Positions 44,340 through 54,116 of a DNA stretch of 64,000 nt are shown one piece after another. The DNA is from Oscillospiraceae bacterium (GTDB lineage Bacteria > Bacillota > Clostridia > Oscillospirales > Ruminococcaceae). The DNA is taken from assembly GCA_017466885.1 (NCBI GenBank), contig JAFTTH010000009.1, forward strand, positions 62,001 through 126,000, in the 5' to 3' direction. Under the pieces are notes generated by a model. The model did not search any database and was not told the origin of the DNA. It saw only the letters and a program-made list of their open reading frames with translations. The first letter of the stretch is position 1. Each line of letters starts with the position of its first letter. The translations under genes were made by a program, and so were the position numbers.

Positions 44340-45062
44340 TCAATTGCTGTTGGCCACACGAATTGCCTCTGCCAAATCCAGCGTTCCCTTATAGATCGAT
44401 TTTCCGCAGATGGTTCCATACAAGCCCAACCGCTTCATATTGCGGATATCCTCAATATCCCGAATACCGCCACTGGCAGTAATATCGCAACTGACGGCGC
44501 GGTTCAGCTCATCCAACTGCTCCGCATTTGGACCGGCCAAAGTGCCATCCTTGGAAATATCCGTAAATATTATGGTGCGAACACCCATCTGCTCCATCCG
44601 TTTGGATAGCTCAATATAATCCACATCGGAGGCCTCTAACCAACCGTCCGCCAAAACGCGACGGTCTTTGGCATCAATTCCAATGGCGATCCGCTCACCA
44701 AAAGTCCTGACCGCTTCTTGAGTCAGCTTGGGATCCCGAAGCGCTGCAGATCCCAGAATCACCCGGGTCAGCCCGGCCTCCAGATAGTCCTCAATGGCTT
44801 TCATGGTGCGGATTCCTCCGCCAACCTCGGTTTTTAAGGAGGTATTTGCAGCGATCTCCTTAAAGATCTCCGGCTCGGTAGGACGGGCATACCGGGCGCC
44901 GTTCAGATCCACAAGGTGAATCCATTCCGCTCCCTCTTCCTCAAATTTTCGGGCTGTTTCCAGGGGGGAAGCCGCAGTAACGGTTTCGTTGGTCTCATAG
45001 TCCCCTTTGAAAAGTCGGACACATTTTCCGTCCAGTATATCAATTGCCGGGAAGATAATCAT
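44340..45062 (-). CDS. hisA: Phosphoribosyl-formimino-AICAR-P isomerase HisA
   Basis: HisA isomerises ProFAR to PRFAR. The 240-residue barrel has the acid/base Asp in [16 protein letters not shown] (residue 8 or so) and in GIDAKDRRV (about 130). Phosphate loops include [14 protein letters not shown] and [12 protein letters not shown]. The ATG at 45062 overlaps the hisH stop as ATGA and has ggagg nine bases upstream; a TTG two codons earlier is less likely. Confidence 0.96.
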   Translation of the reverse strand: MIIFPAIDILDGKCVRLFKGDYETNETVTAASPLETARKFEEEGAEWIHLVDLNGARYARPTEPEIFKEIAANTSLKTEVGGGIRTMKAIEDYLEAGLTRVILGSAALRDPKLTQEAVRTFGERIAIGIDAKDRRVLADGWLEASDVDYIELSKRMEQMGVRTIIFTDISKDGTLAGPNAEQLDELNRAVSCDITASGGIRDIEDIRNMKRLGLYGTICGKSIYKGTLDLAEAIRVANSN

Positions 45063-45664
45063 TTGCAAAGGCCTCCGAAATCCGAAAGTATTTTCAAGCC
45101 GGTGTCTCCGCTTTTTTCAGGGTGAAACTGGGCGCCGTAAATATTTTTGCGGCAAACCAAAGCAGGAATCTTTTCACCATAAAGAGTATAGGCGGAGATA
45201 TATTCCGGTGCGGTTTCCGCCCGGTAGGAATGGACAAAATAAACGTAATCTCCCGTAGTCAAACGGGAAGTCAGGGCGCAAGGGTTGGAAATTGTCAAAT
45301 CATTATATCCCATATGAGGAATGGCCAATCCCGGTGCCTTAATCCGGATCACTTTTCCCGGAATCAGCCCCAAGCCTTTGCAAGGCTCAAACTCAAAGCC
45401 CTCGTCAAACAAAAGCTGCATTCCAAGGCATATTCCCAAAAAGGGCTTTTTCTGTGCCAGGTCCCGAATGGGATCTACCAAACCGGCGCGTGTCAGTTTA
45501 TCCATTGCATCCGGAAAGGCTCCTACGCCGGGCAAAATCAGCCCATTTGCCTGTTCCATACAAGCAGGGTCCCGGGTAACGACCGACTCCATTCCAAGAT
45601 AATCCAAGGCATTTTTCACGCTGAAAAGGTTGCCTGCACCGTAATCGATCACAGCAATCTTCAT
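45059..45664 (-). CDS. hisH: Imidazole glycerol phosphate synthase subunit HisH
   Basis: HisH is the glutaminase half that feeds ammonia to HisF. The 201-residue class I amidotransferase has the nucleophile Cys in FLGICLGMQLL (about 80), and the His-Glu pair in GAQFHPEKS. It begins with AVIDYGAGNLFSV. It lies three bases after hisB and is coupled to hisA by an ATGA overlap. Confidence 0.97.
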   Translation of the reverse strand: MKIAVIDYGAGNLFSVKNALDYLGMESVVTRDPACMEQANGLILPGVGAFPDAMDKLTRAGLVDPIRDLAQKKPFLGICLGMQLLFDEGFEFEPCKGLGLIPGKVIRIKAPGLAIPHMGYNDLTISNPCALTSRLTTGDYVYFVHSYRAETAPEYISAYTLYGEKIPALVCRKNIYGAQFHPEKSGDTGLKILSDFGGLCK

Positions 45665-45667
45665 AAT

Positions 45668-46243
45668 TTACAGAACTCCTTTGGTTGACAAAACAGAATC
45701 TCTCTTGCAGGATGCCTCGCCGATCGCGTGGGCAAAGGCCTTAAACACCGCTTCACATTTGTGATGATCGTTCTCACCGTAAAGGAGGCGGATATGGAGA
45801 GTCACCCCGCTATTGATGGCAAATGCATAGAAAAACTCCCGCACCATCTGGGTTTCCATATCCCCCATAGTGGCAAAGGTAAAAGGGCAGTCAAACACAA
45901 GATATCCCCGCCCACTGATATCAATCACCGCCTGGGCCAATGCATCATCCATCGGAATGAAGGAAGAACCATACCGCTTGACCGACTTATTTTCACCGAT
46001 CGCCGCCGCAAAGGCCTTTCCCATCACGATTCCCACATCCTCAATCGTATGGTGGCAATCGACTCCCAAATCCCCCTTGCAGGTCAGCTCCAAATCCATT
46101 CCGGAGTGAACGGCAAAAGCGGTTAACATATGGTCAAAAAATCCAATTCCGGTATCCACCGAAACATTTCCGGTTCCATCCAGGCAAAGACGAACAGAGA
46201 TATCCGTCTCCTTTGTTTTTCTCTCAAAAGAAGAAATTCGCAT
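45668..46243 (-). CDS. hisB: Imidazoleglycerol-phosphate dehydratase HisB
   Basis: HisB dehydrates imidazole glycerol phosphate. The 191-residue protein is the single-function form, without the phosphatase domain found in enterobacteria, so histidinol-phosphatase must come from another gene. Manganese-site motifs FFDHMLTAFAVHSGMDLEL and GVDCHHTIEDVGI are present, and the symmetric second half has FAINSGVTLHIRLLYGENDHH. Confidence 0.97.
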   Translation of the reverse strand: MRISSFERKTKETDISVRLCLDGTGNVSVDTGIGFFDHMLTAFAVHSGMDLELTCKGDLGVDCHHTIEDVGIVMGKAFAAAIGENKSVKRYGSSFIPMDDALAQAVIDISGRGYLVFDCPFTFATMGDMETQMVREFFYAFAINSGVTLHIRLLYGENDHHKCEAVFKAFAHAIGEASCKRDSVLSTKGVL

Positions 46244-46248
46244 CCTAC

Positions 46249-47301
46249 TTATCTCCCTTCCAACTCTTTTATTATCTCACGAAAAGCAGTCACAAACGCT
46301 TCGTTTTCCGCCGGGGTACCTGCTGTTATCCGCAAAAAGGCCGGGAATTTCCGGACAGCAATTCCTTTTTTCAGCAGTGCCTGATGGATCTGTGCCGCAT
46401 ATTCCGTATAAATAACAATAAAATTAGTTACCGTTTCGGGAACGCTTTGAATTACCGGAGACGCTTCCAGAGGCTTAATAGATGCAAAAAGTGCGTTTCT
46501 TGACTCAATTAGCGCATCAATCCGGTGATGAATTCGCTCAACATCCGAAAGAAGGGCCGCACCCACCGACTGGGTTAAACTATTGACATTATAAGGAGAT
46601 TTTACCGCACGGATCGCCTTGGTGATCACTTCCGGACAAACGGCAAAGCCCAGACGAATCGCCGCCATTCCCAGCGCCTTTGAACAGGTCTTGAGGATGA
46701 TTAGATTATCATATTTTCCAACACAATCCAAAAGAGACTGGTCCCAAAAGTCCATATAAGCCTCATCCAGAATCACCAGAGCATCCGTTCCGGTTACAAG
46801 CTTCAAAACCTCATCCTTCGAAAAACCTGTTCCGGACGGATTGCAGGGGTTTGAGAAAATGACCGCCTTTGCACCGGTTTTTTCCAGCGCCGCAAGAACG
46901 CCCTCCATCCCCTGTTCCTTCGAATATGTAGTCGGAATTGCCTCATAAATCTCCGCATAGAAGCGGTACATGGAAAAATCGGGTGTAAGGGTTAAAACCT
47001 TGTCACCTTTTTGCAGAAATCCGGCCAAAATGATGCTGATTAATTCGTCGGAACCGTTTCCTGCCGTCACCAGTTCGGGGTTTAACCCGTAAAGAGCGGC
47101 AAACTTTTGGCAGACCACTCTTGCGTATGGGTCCGGATAACGGTTCAGAGCAACTTCGTTTGCTGCGACGGAAATTACTTCCGCAAGCTCATCATTCAGA
47201 TTAAAATATGCTTCATTCGCATCCAAGCGGATGGAAAAACTTCCCTCAATGGGATCGTAGGGGGTCAGGTCCCGAAGCTTTTCGTTGAGTTGGTAAGACA
47301 T
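46249..47301 (-). CDS. hisC: Histidinol-phosphate aminotransferase HisC
   Basis: HisC transfers the amino group from glutamate to imidazole acetol phosphate. The 350-residue fold-type I PLP enzyme has SIRLDANEAYF at the substrate site, TAGNGSDELI, SNPCNPSGTG, ILDEAYMDF and the cofactor Lys in TCSKALGMAAIRLGF (about 214). It lies directly against the hisD stop (no gap). Length is normal. Confidence 0.95.
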   Translation of the reverse strand: MSYQLNEKLRDLTPYDPIEGSFSIRLDANEAYFNLNDELAEVISVAANEVALNRYPDPYARVVCQKFAALYGLNPELVTAGNGSDELISIILAGFLQKGDKVLTLTPDFSMYRFYAEIYEAIPTTYSKEQGMEGVLAALEKTGAKAVIFSNPCNPSGTGFSKDEVLKLVTGTDALVILDEAYMDFWDQSLLDCVGKYDNLIILKTCSKALGMAAIRLGFAVCPEVITKAIRAVKSPYNVNSLTQSVGAALLSDVERIHHRIDALIESRNALFASIKPLEASPVIQSVPETVTNFIVIYTEYAAQIHQALLKKGIAVRKFPAFLRITAGTPAENEAFVTAFREIIKELEGR

Positions 47302-48594
47302 TTATTTCATCCTTACTCTGACAGAATTTGCGTGAGCTGTCAGGCCTTCTTTTTCTGCAATTCGAATCACGTCCTCCGCCGCTCCCATCAAAGCGTTTTG
47401 CGAATAATTGATGAACGCAGAACGCTTGACAAAGGAATCCACCGACAAAGGAGAGAAGAATCTTGCCGTTCCTCCGGTGGGTAGAACGTGGTTCGGGCCG
47501 GCATAGTAATCGCCCAAGGGCTCGGGAGACCAAGGTCCAAGGAAGATCGATCCGGCATTATCCAGCCGGCCAAGCAGCTCCATAGGTGCTTCCGTCAACA
47601 CCTCAAGGTGCTCGGGAGCAATTTCATTGGCAAGCTCCACCGCCCGATCAATGGAATCGCACAGGACGATTGCTCCGAAATCCTTCAGGGAGGTTTCGGC
47701 AATGTCTCTCCGGGGAAGCAAAGCAAGCTGACGCTCCAGCTCCGCCTCGACGCCCTTTGCAAGCGACTCAGAGGTTGTTAAGAGAACAGCAGAGGCAAGC
47801 TTATCATGCTCCGCCTGAGAAAGAAGATCTGCCGCAACAAAATCCGGACGGGCCGAATCATCCGCAATAATCAGAATCTCGCTAGGACCGGCAATCATAT
47901 CAATGTCCACAACGCCATACAGCAACCGTTTCGCTGTTGCAACAAAAATATTTCCCGGGCCAACGATCTTATCCACCTTAGGAACGGTTTCCGTTCCGTA
48001 AGCCAAAGCGGCCACAGCCTGCGCGCCGCCCATCAAAAAGATACGATCCACGCCCGAAAGAGCTGCGGCAAGGAGAATATCCGGGTTCGGAAGCCCGTTT
48101 TCTCCGGGAGGGGTTACCATAATAATCTCCCCCACCCCCGCAATTTTCGCCGGAATGGCATTCATCAGCACCGAAGAAGGATAGGCTGCTGTTCCCCCCG
48201 GAACATAGATTCCCACACGGGATAAGCCTCTCACCCGTTGGCCGAGAATCACACCGTCCGGCCGGGCATCAATGAAGCCCTGCTGCTTCTGACGGTTATG
48301 AAATGCGGCAATCTGCTCAATGGCATTCAAAAGCGAATCGGTCAACTCCGGATCCGCATCGGTCAATGCATCGTTAATCACATCCCGGGGAATTTCGGTA
48401 TAGGGAGGCAGTTTTTTATCAAACCGAAGGGTAAATTCCTTTACAGCCTCGTCTCCCCGCTCACGAACAGCATCAATAATCTCCGAAACCGCCTGGGTTA
48501 CCTGTTTGGCAGTTTCGCCGCTTCTTTGTCTCATTGCGCGGAAAAATTCTTTTTCATCCACACCGTTTGCCTGAACTGTTTTAATTACCGGCAT
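47302..48594 (-). CDS. hisD: Histidinol dehydrogenase HisD
   Basis: HisD performs the last two steps, oxidising histidinol to histidine with two NAD. The 430-residue zinc enzyme has the family signatures [39 protein letters not shown] and the catalytic EIAPEHLEV. It overlaps hisG by 14 bases. All features and length are standard. Confidence 0.97.
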   Translation of the reverse strand: MPVIKTVQANGVDEKEFFRAMRQRSGETAKQVTQAVSEIIDAVRERGDEAVKEFTLRFDKKLPPYTEIPRDVINDALTDADPELTDSLLNAIEQIAAFHNRQKQQGFIDARPDGVILGQRVRGLSRVGIYVPGGTAAYPSSVLMNAIPAKIAGVGEIIMVTPPGENGLPNPDILLAAALSGVDRIFLMGGAQAVAALAYGTETVPKVDKIVGPGNIFVATAKRLLYGVVDIDMIAGPSEILIIADDSARPDFVAADLLSQAEHDKLASAVLLTTSESLAKGVEAELERQLALLPRRDIAETSLKDFGAIVLCDSIDRAVELANEIAPEHLEVLTEAPMELLGRLDNAGSIFLGPWSPEPLGDYYAGPNHVLPTGGTARFFSPLSVDSFVKRSAFINYSQNALMGAAEDVIRIAEKEGLTAHANSVRVRMK

Positions 48595-49213
48595 TGATCA
48601 CAGCCTCCGCTCTGTTAAAAATTGACTCCATCTCCTGTTTCCTGAGCTTCATTGCCGCGGTATTCACAATCACGCGGGCAGAAATATCGGCAACAGATTG
48701 CCAAACGTATAATCCATTCTCCTTGAGAGTTGTTCCGGTCTCCACAATATCAACAATTGCATCCGCCAGGCACAGCAACGGTGCCAGCTCAACCGATCCC
48801 TCAATCTTGACCACATCAATATCCATTAAACGACTTTCAAAATACTTCCGGGTTACGTTCGGATATTTGGATGCGACTACCTTGATTTCCTCCACCCGGG
48901 GTTCTTCTCCTTGACCGGCAATGGCAAAACGGCATTTTCCAAAACCAAGGTCAAGAACCTCAAAAAAGCTTCCGCCGCTTTCCATAATGGTATCCTTCCC
49001 GACAATGCCAATATCGCACACACCATGCTCTACATAAGTAATAACATCCTGCGCCTTGGCAAGGACAATCTCCGCGCCCAGATCAGGCACCGGCAGGATC
49101 AGCCGACGCCCTTTGTTGCGAACCTCGCTGCAATCACAGCCCATCTTTTCAAACAATTCGATGGTTTTCTGCTCCAGGCGGCCTTTGGTTACCGCGATTC
49201 GTAAAGGTTTCAT
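48581..49213 (-). CDS. hisG: ATP phosphoribosyltransferase HisG, short form
   Basis: HisG starts the pathway by joining ATP and PRPP. The 210-residue form lacks the C-terminal regulatory domain and works only with HisZ, encoded just upstream. Motifs LRIAVTKGRLEQKTIELF, DVITYVEHGVCDIGIVGKD and the PRPP loop DAIVDIVETGTTLKENGL are present. It overlaps hisZ by four bases and hisD by 14, a tightly packed arrangement. Confidence 0.96.
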   Translation of the reverse strand: MKPLRIAVTKGRLEQKTIELFEKMGCDCSEVRNKGRRLILPVPDLGAEIVLAKAQDVITYVEHGVCDIGIVGKDTIMESGGSFFEVLDLGFGKCRFAIAGQGEEPRVEEIKVVASKYPNVTRKYFESRLMDIDVVKIEGSVELAPLLCLADAIVDIVETGTTLKENGLYVWQSVADISARVIVNTAAMKLRKQEMESIFNRAEAVINAGN

Positions 49214-50388
49214 TCTGCCCCTTCCTCCTGCAGGAAAATAATCTCTTCAATCCCTTGGTTTTCTGCATACACCTTAGCCGCTGCGATTTCAGAGAAGGTG
49301 CTGATCTCAACCCGTTTTCCTTCCTCGCTCAACCGCTGATGCAACCGGATGGCGGCAATCTCCTGCCCTTTTTCTGCAACAATCAAGACTTCCGCGATGG
49401 GAACTTCCTCCTGTGGAATACTCTTAACAAGCAGGTCCAACGCAACGCCAAAACCCACAGCAGGATACTCCAGGCCGAACTCCCCATAAAGGGTATCATA
49501 CCGGCCACCCGAAAGGACCGCATCACCGCAGTCAGAAATATAACCGCGAAAAACAAAGGAGGTATAATAATCCATCCGCCCCACAAGGCCCAGATCAATG
49601 ATAATCCGATCTCCAAAGCCCAGTTGGCAGAGCCCATTATAAAGATTCCGAAGAGACTCCAAAACCTCCGAAAGCTCATCGCACAACGCCGCCAGCTCAG
49701 CGGCCCCGGCAAATACCTCCTCACCGCCAAAAAGGCGCGGCAGACGCTTTAACGCATCGGTATAGGGTGTTTGCTCCATACCTGCCAAAAGATCTCCCAA
49801 GGCGGCATAGCTTTTGGATTCGATCAGACTCCGGATCTCATTCTGCTCTTCCTCCGAGATACCGAGTCTTGCAATAATTGCCTTAAAGAACCCAACATGC
49901 CCGATCTCAATCCGGAAATCCCCTGCCCCGCTGATGCCCAGCGCCTCTGCCGCAGTGGTCAGGATCTCAAGATCTGCAATTCCCTCAGCCGCTCCAACCA
50001 ACTCAATTCCCATTTGGCGCAACTCATCACTTTTGCCCTTTAAGGAAGGATTAGACCGAAAAACCGTCTGATTATAATACAAACGAAGAGGCAGGGCAGC
50101 TCCCTTCAGCTTCCCCGAAACCATCCGCGCAATCGGCGCCGTGGAGTCCGGACGAAGCACCAGAAGGCGGCCCTTCAGATCAGTCAGCTTATACATCTCT
50201 TCCTGAGGCAAAGCTCTTGCTCCATTGCTGAACAGATCAAAAAACTCCAGACCCGGTGTTTGAACCTCGCGATAGCCGTAAGAGGAGAATAACTGAGATA
50301 ACTTTTGCTCTGTTTTCCTCAATGCCAGGCATTCTGATGAGAATAAATCCCTCGTTCCTTCGGGGGTAATGCGGTTATATCGTTTCAT
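49210..50388 (-). CDS. hisZ: ATP phosphoribosyltransferase regulatory subunit HisZ
   Basis: HisZ resembles histidyl-tRNA synthetase but acts as the regulatory partner of short HisG. The 392-residue protein has class II synthetase features (ITPEGTRDLFSSECLALRK, YREVQTPGLEFFDLF, LRPDSTAPIARM, LRLYYNQTVFR). The two motifs needed for histidyl-adenylate recognition are not typical, and no anticodon-binding domain of normal size is present. It is the first gene of the his operon, with the operator and promoter just upstream. Confidence 0.94.
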   Translation of the reverse strand: MKRYNRITPEGTRDLFSSECLALRKTEQKLSQLFSSYGYREVQTPGLEFFDLFSNGARALPQEEMYKLTDLKGRLLVLRPDSTAPIARMVSGKLKGAALPLRLYYNQTVFRSNPSLKGKSDELRQMGIELVGAAEGIADLEILTTAAEALGISGAGDFRIEIGHVGFFKAIIARLGISEEEQNEIRSLIESKSYAALGDLLAGMEQTPYTDALKRLPRLFGGEEVFAGAAELAALCDELSEVLESLRNLYNGLCQLGFGDRIIIDLGLVGRMDYYTSFVFRGYISDCGDAVLSGGRYDTLYGEFGLEYPAVGFGVALDLLVKSIPQEEVPIAEVLIVAEKGQEIAAIRLHQRLSEEGKRVEISTFSEIAAAKVYAENQGIEEIIFLQEEGAE

Positions 50389-50414
50389 TTTATGAAGTTT
50401 GCCCTTTCCATCAC

Positions 50415-50457
50415 TTTAGTATGCTAATATGCTACCATACTAAATTATTTTTGTCAA
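50415..50457 (-). promoter_or_regulatory. his operon promoter with inverted-repeat operator
   Basis: On the minus strand TTGACA (50452-50457) and TAGCAT (50429-50434) are 17 bases apart. An inverted repeat, tttagtatg (50415-50423) and catactaaa (50436-50444), covers the -10 region and the expected start site, with ATATGCTA-like words between the arms. A repressor bound here would block the promoter. Palindromes of the TAGTA/TACTA kind are associated with TrpR-family (YerC/HisR-type) control of his genes in firmicutes. That assignment is from memory of the family and not tested. Confidence 0.6.
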
Positions 50458-50631
50458 TAGAAAAATCTATTTTTCTGCACAAATTCAGCGTTATTTTTTC
50501 AGCTGGAATGACAATACATAAGGTTGAATATTAAAGACACAAACAACCGTCCTTCCAATAAGCTGAAAATGGCAAATTTGAAGCTATTATACCATATTTT
50601 TCGCTGTTTGAAAAGAGAAAAGAAAGAAAAA

Positions 50632-50658
50632 GAGGCCGTCCCAATGCGGGACGGCCTC
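50632..50658 (-). terminator. Terminator of the htrA gene
   Basis: The 11-base arms gaggccgtccc and gggacggcctc have a very short loop. On the minus strand the stem is followed by tctttttctttctttt. It lies just after the htrA stop. Confidence 0.9.
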
Positions 50659-50664
50659 AAAAAC

Positions 50665-52332
50665 TTATTCGGCATCAGAATAAAGGGTAACGGTAATATC
50701 AAAGGTCTTCTTTCCAACTCCGGTTTTCCGGAAAATCGTCAGGGTAATCTGATCTCCTGGCTTTTTTCCTTTCAGGTACTCAATGATTTGATTCTCCGTC
50801 CGGATGGCTTGACCGTCCACCTTTGTGATCAGGTCACCGGCCTCCAAGCCTTTTTTGAACACATCACAAAATTCATCTACCGTATAGACCAGCAAGCCCT
50901 GCTCAATATTATTGAACTCTGCTTCCACCTCGTCCACAAACCGGTAGGTGATTCCAAGCTTTACGCGCCCCTTCACATAGCCAAACTCAAGCAGGTCACT
51001 GATGATCGGCACTGCCTCACTGATGGAAATTGCAAACCCAATTCCTTCGTAGTCGGCGTCAGCAATTTTGGAGGAGTTAATGCCGATGACCTGGCCATAA
51101 AGGTTGACAAGTGCTCCACCCGAATTTCCCGGGCTGATGGCCGCATCCGTCTGTAAGCAATTCATTGAATAGCCACTTTCACCACGAATCAAACGGTTGG
51201 TCGCAGAGATATATCCTCCGGTAAAGCTACCGGCAAGTTCCAGACCGCCGGGATTTCCTACTGCAAAGACAGTCTCACCCACCTTAGCTTGATTGGAATT
51301 TCCAAACTCTGCGGCTACCAGTTCAACGGTGGCATCAATCTTCAAAACAGAAAGATCACTCTTGGGGTCGGATGCCACAATCTCTGCATCATACCCCTCG
51401 CCGCAGTTCAAAACAACCTTGACCTTCGCGGCATCCTCCACCACATGGTAATTGGTAACGATATATCCATCTTTATCAAAAATAATTCCTGAGCCCTGGC
51501 CTGCTACCTGATAACCGCTTACGCCGTTGGAGGTCACTCTTGCATAGTTGACAACACCAACAATGGAGGGCAGAACCTTCTCTGCAACCTGTGTGGGTGT
51601 CAGTTTCTCGCCAACCACCACCTCCGGCTCATCCTCAGAGGGAACATCGGTAATTTCCAGTCCGGATGCCGCATTGAGATGAGAGGAGCTGACCCCGTTG
51701 GAGTTTCCTTCCCCAACACCGGCCAAAACCGCCGTAACAATTCCGATTCCGGCAATACTCAGCACTCCCAAAGAGATACAGATTGCAACAATAATCCCCA
51801 CAATGCGCAGGGCAATACTCTTTTTCTTGGGAGGAGTTGCCGTTTTTTGCTCATACCCCTCAAAATTCCAGCCGGCAGAGGAATTGGGATAGCCGGGTTG
51901 CACCGGTGGCCGATTAGGCTGCTGATACTGCTGGTACTGCTGATAAGGTGGCTGCTGGGGAGATGCCGGACGATAATAAGGATTTTGCCCATTTGCAGGA
52001 GGAGGCGGTGCCTGCCATCTTCCGTTCTGAGGCTGCCAATTCTGCTGCGGGCGAGGTGCATACTGGGGCGGAACAAACCCGCCTGCCGGCTGCCCATACA
52101 TTGCGGGATTTTCCCGAGGCAGGGGTGGCGGAACAGGCTCACTTTTCTCCGGAGCCTGCTGAGGAGCTTCGGGCTGCACTCCGGCATCCGCCTGCGGCTC
52201 CTCTTTTTTCTCTTCTGCAATATCTGCTTCAACCGCACTTTCGGGTTGGGGCTGGTTTTCTAAATCAATCTCTTTTATTTCAGGTTCCTGCATTGGGTTT
52301 GTGTTCTTGTCAAAATTCTCATTGTAATCCAT
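50665..52332 (-). CDS. htrA: Membrane-anchored HtrA/DegP-type serine protease with Pro/Gln-rich N-terminus
   Basis: The 555-residue protein begins with an unusual cytoplasmic region of about 165 residues, rich in Pro, Gln, Glu and Tyr. One membrane segment (about 172-203) and an outer trypsin-like protease domain follow, with His296 in NYHVV, Asp326 in KSDLSVL and Ser404 in GNSGGAL. A PDZ domain (about 455-550, with GLEAGDLITKVDGQ) closes the protein. HtrA proteases deal with damaged envelope proteins. It follows a sensor kinase gene on the same strand by 125 bases and has its own terminator. Confidence 0.92.
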   Translation of the reverse strand: MDYNENFDKNTNPMQEPEIKEIDLENQPQPESAVEADIAEEKKEEPQADAGVQPEAPQQAPEKSEPVPPPLPRENPAMYGQPAGGFVPPQYAPRPQQNWQPQNGRWQAPPPPANGQNPYYRPASPQQPPYQQYQQYQQPNRPPVQPGYPNSSAGWNFEGYEQKTATPPKKKSIALRIVGIIVAICISLGVLSIAGIGIVTAVLAGVGEGNSNGVSSSHLNAASGLEITDVPSEDEPEVVVGEKLTPTQVAEKVLPSIVGVVNYARVTSNGVSGYQVAGQGSGIIFDKDGYIVTNYHVVEDAAKVKVVLNCGEGYDAEIVASDPKSDLSVLKIDATVELVAAEFGNSNQAKVGETVFAVGNPGGLELAGSFTGGYISATNRLIRGESGYSMNCLQTDAAISPGNSGGALVNLYGQVIGINSSKIADADYEGIGFAISISEAVPIISDLLEFGYVKGRVKLGITYRFVDEVEAEFNNIEQGLLVYTVDEFCDVFKKGLEAGDLITKVDGQAIRTENQIIEYLKGKKPGDQITLTIFRKTGVGKKTFDITVTLYSDAE

Positions 52333-52456
52333 AGTTTCTTTTTGCGCGGCAAGATGCCGAACATCCTCCTTATTTCGATGGGAAACATAACCCTATTGTT
52401 ATTCTATAATAAATTTATGAAATAATATTTAACAGATAATAAATTGATTTTTGTCG

Positions 52457-53953
52457 TCATCTGTTGGACTTGTGATTTTCCGGGAGGGTCTGCTTCCCTT
52501 CCCCGGTAACACGACGGCTCTTCTGCCGATAGATCGGCAAGGTAAAGGTAAACTCACAGTATTCCCCTTCGACACTGCTGACCATAATCTCACCGCCGTG
52601 GAGATTAAGGATCGTCTTTACAATATGCAAACCAAGGCCCACGCCGTTTTTGTCCAGTCCGCGGGACTTATCTGTTTTATAAAACCGTTCAAACACCAAG
52701 GGAAGCTCCTCCTTGGAAATTCCCGTACCGCTATTTCGCACCGAAAAATAGGCGAAGTTTTGGTCCTGGAAGGCATGGAACTCAATATATCCATCCCGGT
52801 TGACAAACTTAACCGCATTTTCCACCAGATTATAGACCACTTGGTGAATCAGATCCTCATCCGCCGCAACAATTTGCTTCCCCATTCCCTCCAGGCCGCG
52901 AATCTCCAGATTTTTTTCGTTGATTCGATGCTCAAAGGTGAACAGCACCTGCAAAATTGTCTCAGTCAGGTTGACCTCCGTGCGGTTGAGGGTATTCTCT
53001 CCCGCTTCAATCCTGGCAATATTCAGCATTGAGCGGACAATTCTCGAAAGACGCTTAACCTCCTCCGATACAATCCGCAGATATTGGTTTCGCTTTTCCT
53101 CCGGGATCGTTCCATCCAGAATACCGTCAATAAACCCGCCAATTGTGGTCATCGGGGTCTTCAACTCATGAGAAACGTTGGCAATAAAGCTTCGGCGGGT
53201 TGACTCCATGGTCGCCATGGAGGACGCCATATTATTAAAGGCAATTGCCAGCTCGCCGATCTCATCGTAATCAACAACCTCAACTCTTCTGGAAAAATCA
53301 CCGTTTCCGAAGCTTTTGGTTGCGCTCACCATATCGTGTAGCGGGGCAACCAGCTTGCGGGTCATAAAATAGATGACTACAAAGGAAAGAAGCATAACCA
53401 CAAAGGAGGCAAGGATACACCCCTTCAGGATTTCCATCAGGAAGCTAATCATATTATCCGCAGGCATTGAGACAAACACATACCCCACAACACCGACTGA
53501 ATCAATAACCACCGGCTTACCGACAGTAAAATGTGCCTCTCGGTACAGCTCACCCAACCGGCCTGTTTCCCGATAATCACCCGATTGCGTGCGATGACGG
53601 ATGGTTTCATTCACCAGCTTAACCGAATGATTGCACCCACTACCCTCAGAACACAGAATCGTCTTTCCGTGGATATCCACGAGAAATATCACTGCATCAG
53701 TGGCCCGGCTGCTTTTTTCAAAGCAGTCAAAAATCTCTTTCCGGTCAATATAGATGCTCCCACCCTGCTGACCTTTGAAATTTGCAATCGTATCTGCCAC
53801 AGCATATTCAGCGCTATTTTCGATTACCGTAAACTTCTCGGTGCGAAAATAGCCGGCGGCAAACATCAGAAATGCACCACCCAGTGTTAAAATACTGACG
53901 AGAATGGTAATGATGCAAACCAGATAAAATTTTGAGAACAGACTCTTTTTCAT
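52457..53953 (-). CDS. Sensor histidine kinase without adjacent response regulator
   Basis: The 498-residue membrane kinase has TM1 (about 10-35) and an outer sensing region (about 36-165) with CSEGSGC. TM2 (about 172-197), a HAMP domain (about 198-250), a dimerisation domain with phospho-His262 in NVSHELKTP, and an ATPase domain with N box (QVVYNLVENA), G1 NSGTGIS and G2 NGVGLGLHI follow. It resembles PhoR/WalK-type kinases. Its regulator gene is not next to it, which is uncommon for this class. The downstream htrA suggests envelope stress, as with CssS-HtrA in Bacillus, but this is an inference. The ATG has aaaggag upstream. Confidence 0.9.
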   Translation of the reverse strand: MKKSLFSKFYLVCIITILVSILTLGGAFLMFAAGYFRTEKFTVIENSAEYAVADTIANFKGQQGGSIYIDRKEIFDCFEKSSRATDAVIFLVDIHGKTILCSEGSGCNHSVKLVNETIRHRTQSGDYRETGRLGELYREAHFTVGKPVVIDSVGVVGYVFVSMPADNMISFLMEILKGCILASFVVMLLSFVVIYFMTRKLVAPLHDMVSATKSFGNGDFSRRVEVVDYDEIGELAIAFNNMASSMATMESTRRSFIANVSHELKTPMTTIGGFIDGILDGTIPEEKRNQYLRIVSEEVKRLSRIVRSMLNIARIEAGENTLNRTEVNLTETILQVLFTFEHRINEKNLEIRGLEGMGKQIVAADEDLIHQVVYNLVENAVKFVNRDGYIEFHAFQDQNFAYFSVRNSGTGISKEELPLVFERFYKTDKSRGLDKNGVGLGLHIVKTILNLHGGEIMVSSVEGEYCEFTFTLPIYRQKSRRVTGEGKQTLPENHKSNR

Positions 53954-54007
53954 CGTTGGTCGGCTTCTCCTTTATGATTCGGCAGGGTTGTCCTCCGATT
54001 GGCCGGA

Positions 54008-54040
54008 AAAAAGGGGACGAATCTCCGTCGCCCTTCTTTT
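54008..54040 (-). terminator. Terminator of the SpoIID-like/peptidoglycan-binding gene
   Basis: The arms aagggcgacg and cgtccccttt flank gagatt (one mismatch), and on the minus strand the stem runs into ttttttcc. It lies between the large repeat gene and the sensor kinase, so the kinase probably has its own promoter or depends on read-through. Confidence 0.7.
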
Positions 54041-54116
54041 CCCCTATCTATTTTATCACACTCAAAAATGAAATAAAATATCTTTTCGCGCTTTTACGAA
54101 AAATTAACATCTTTTT

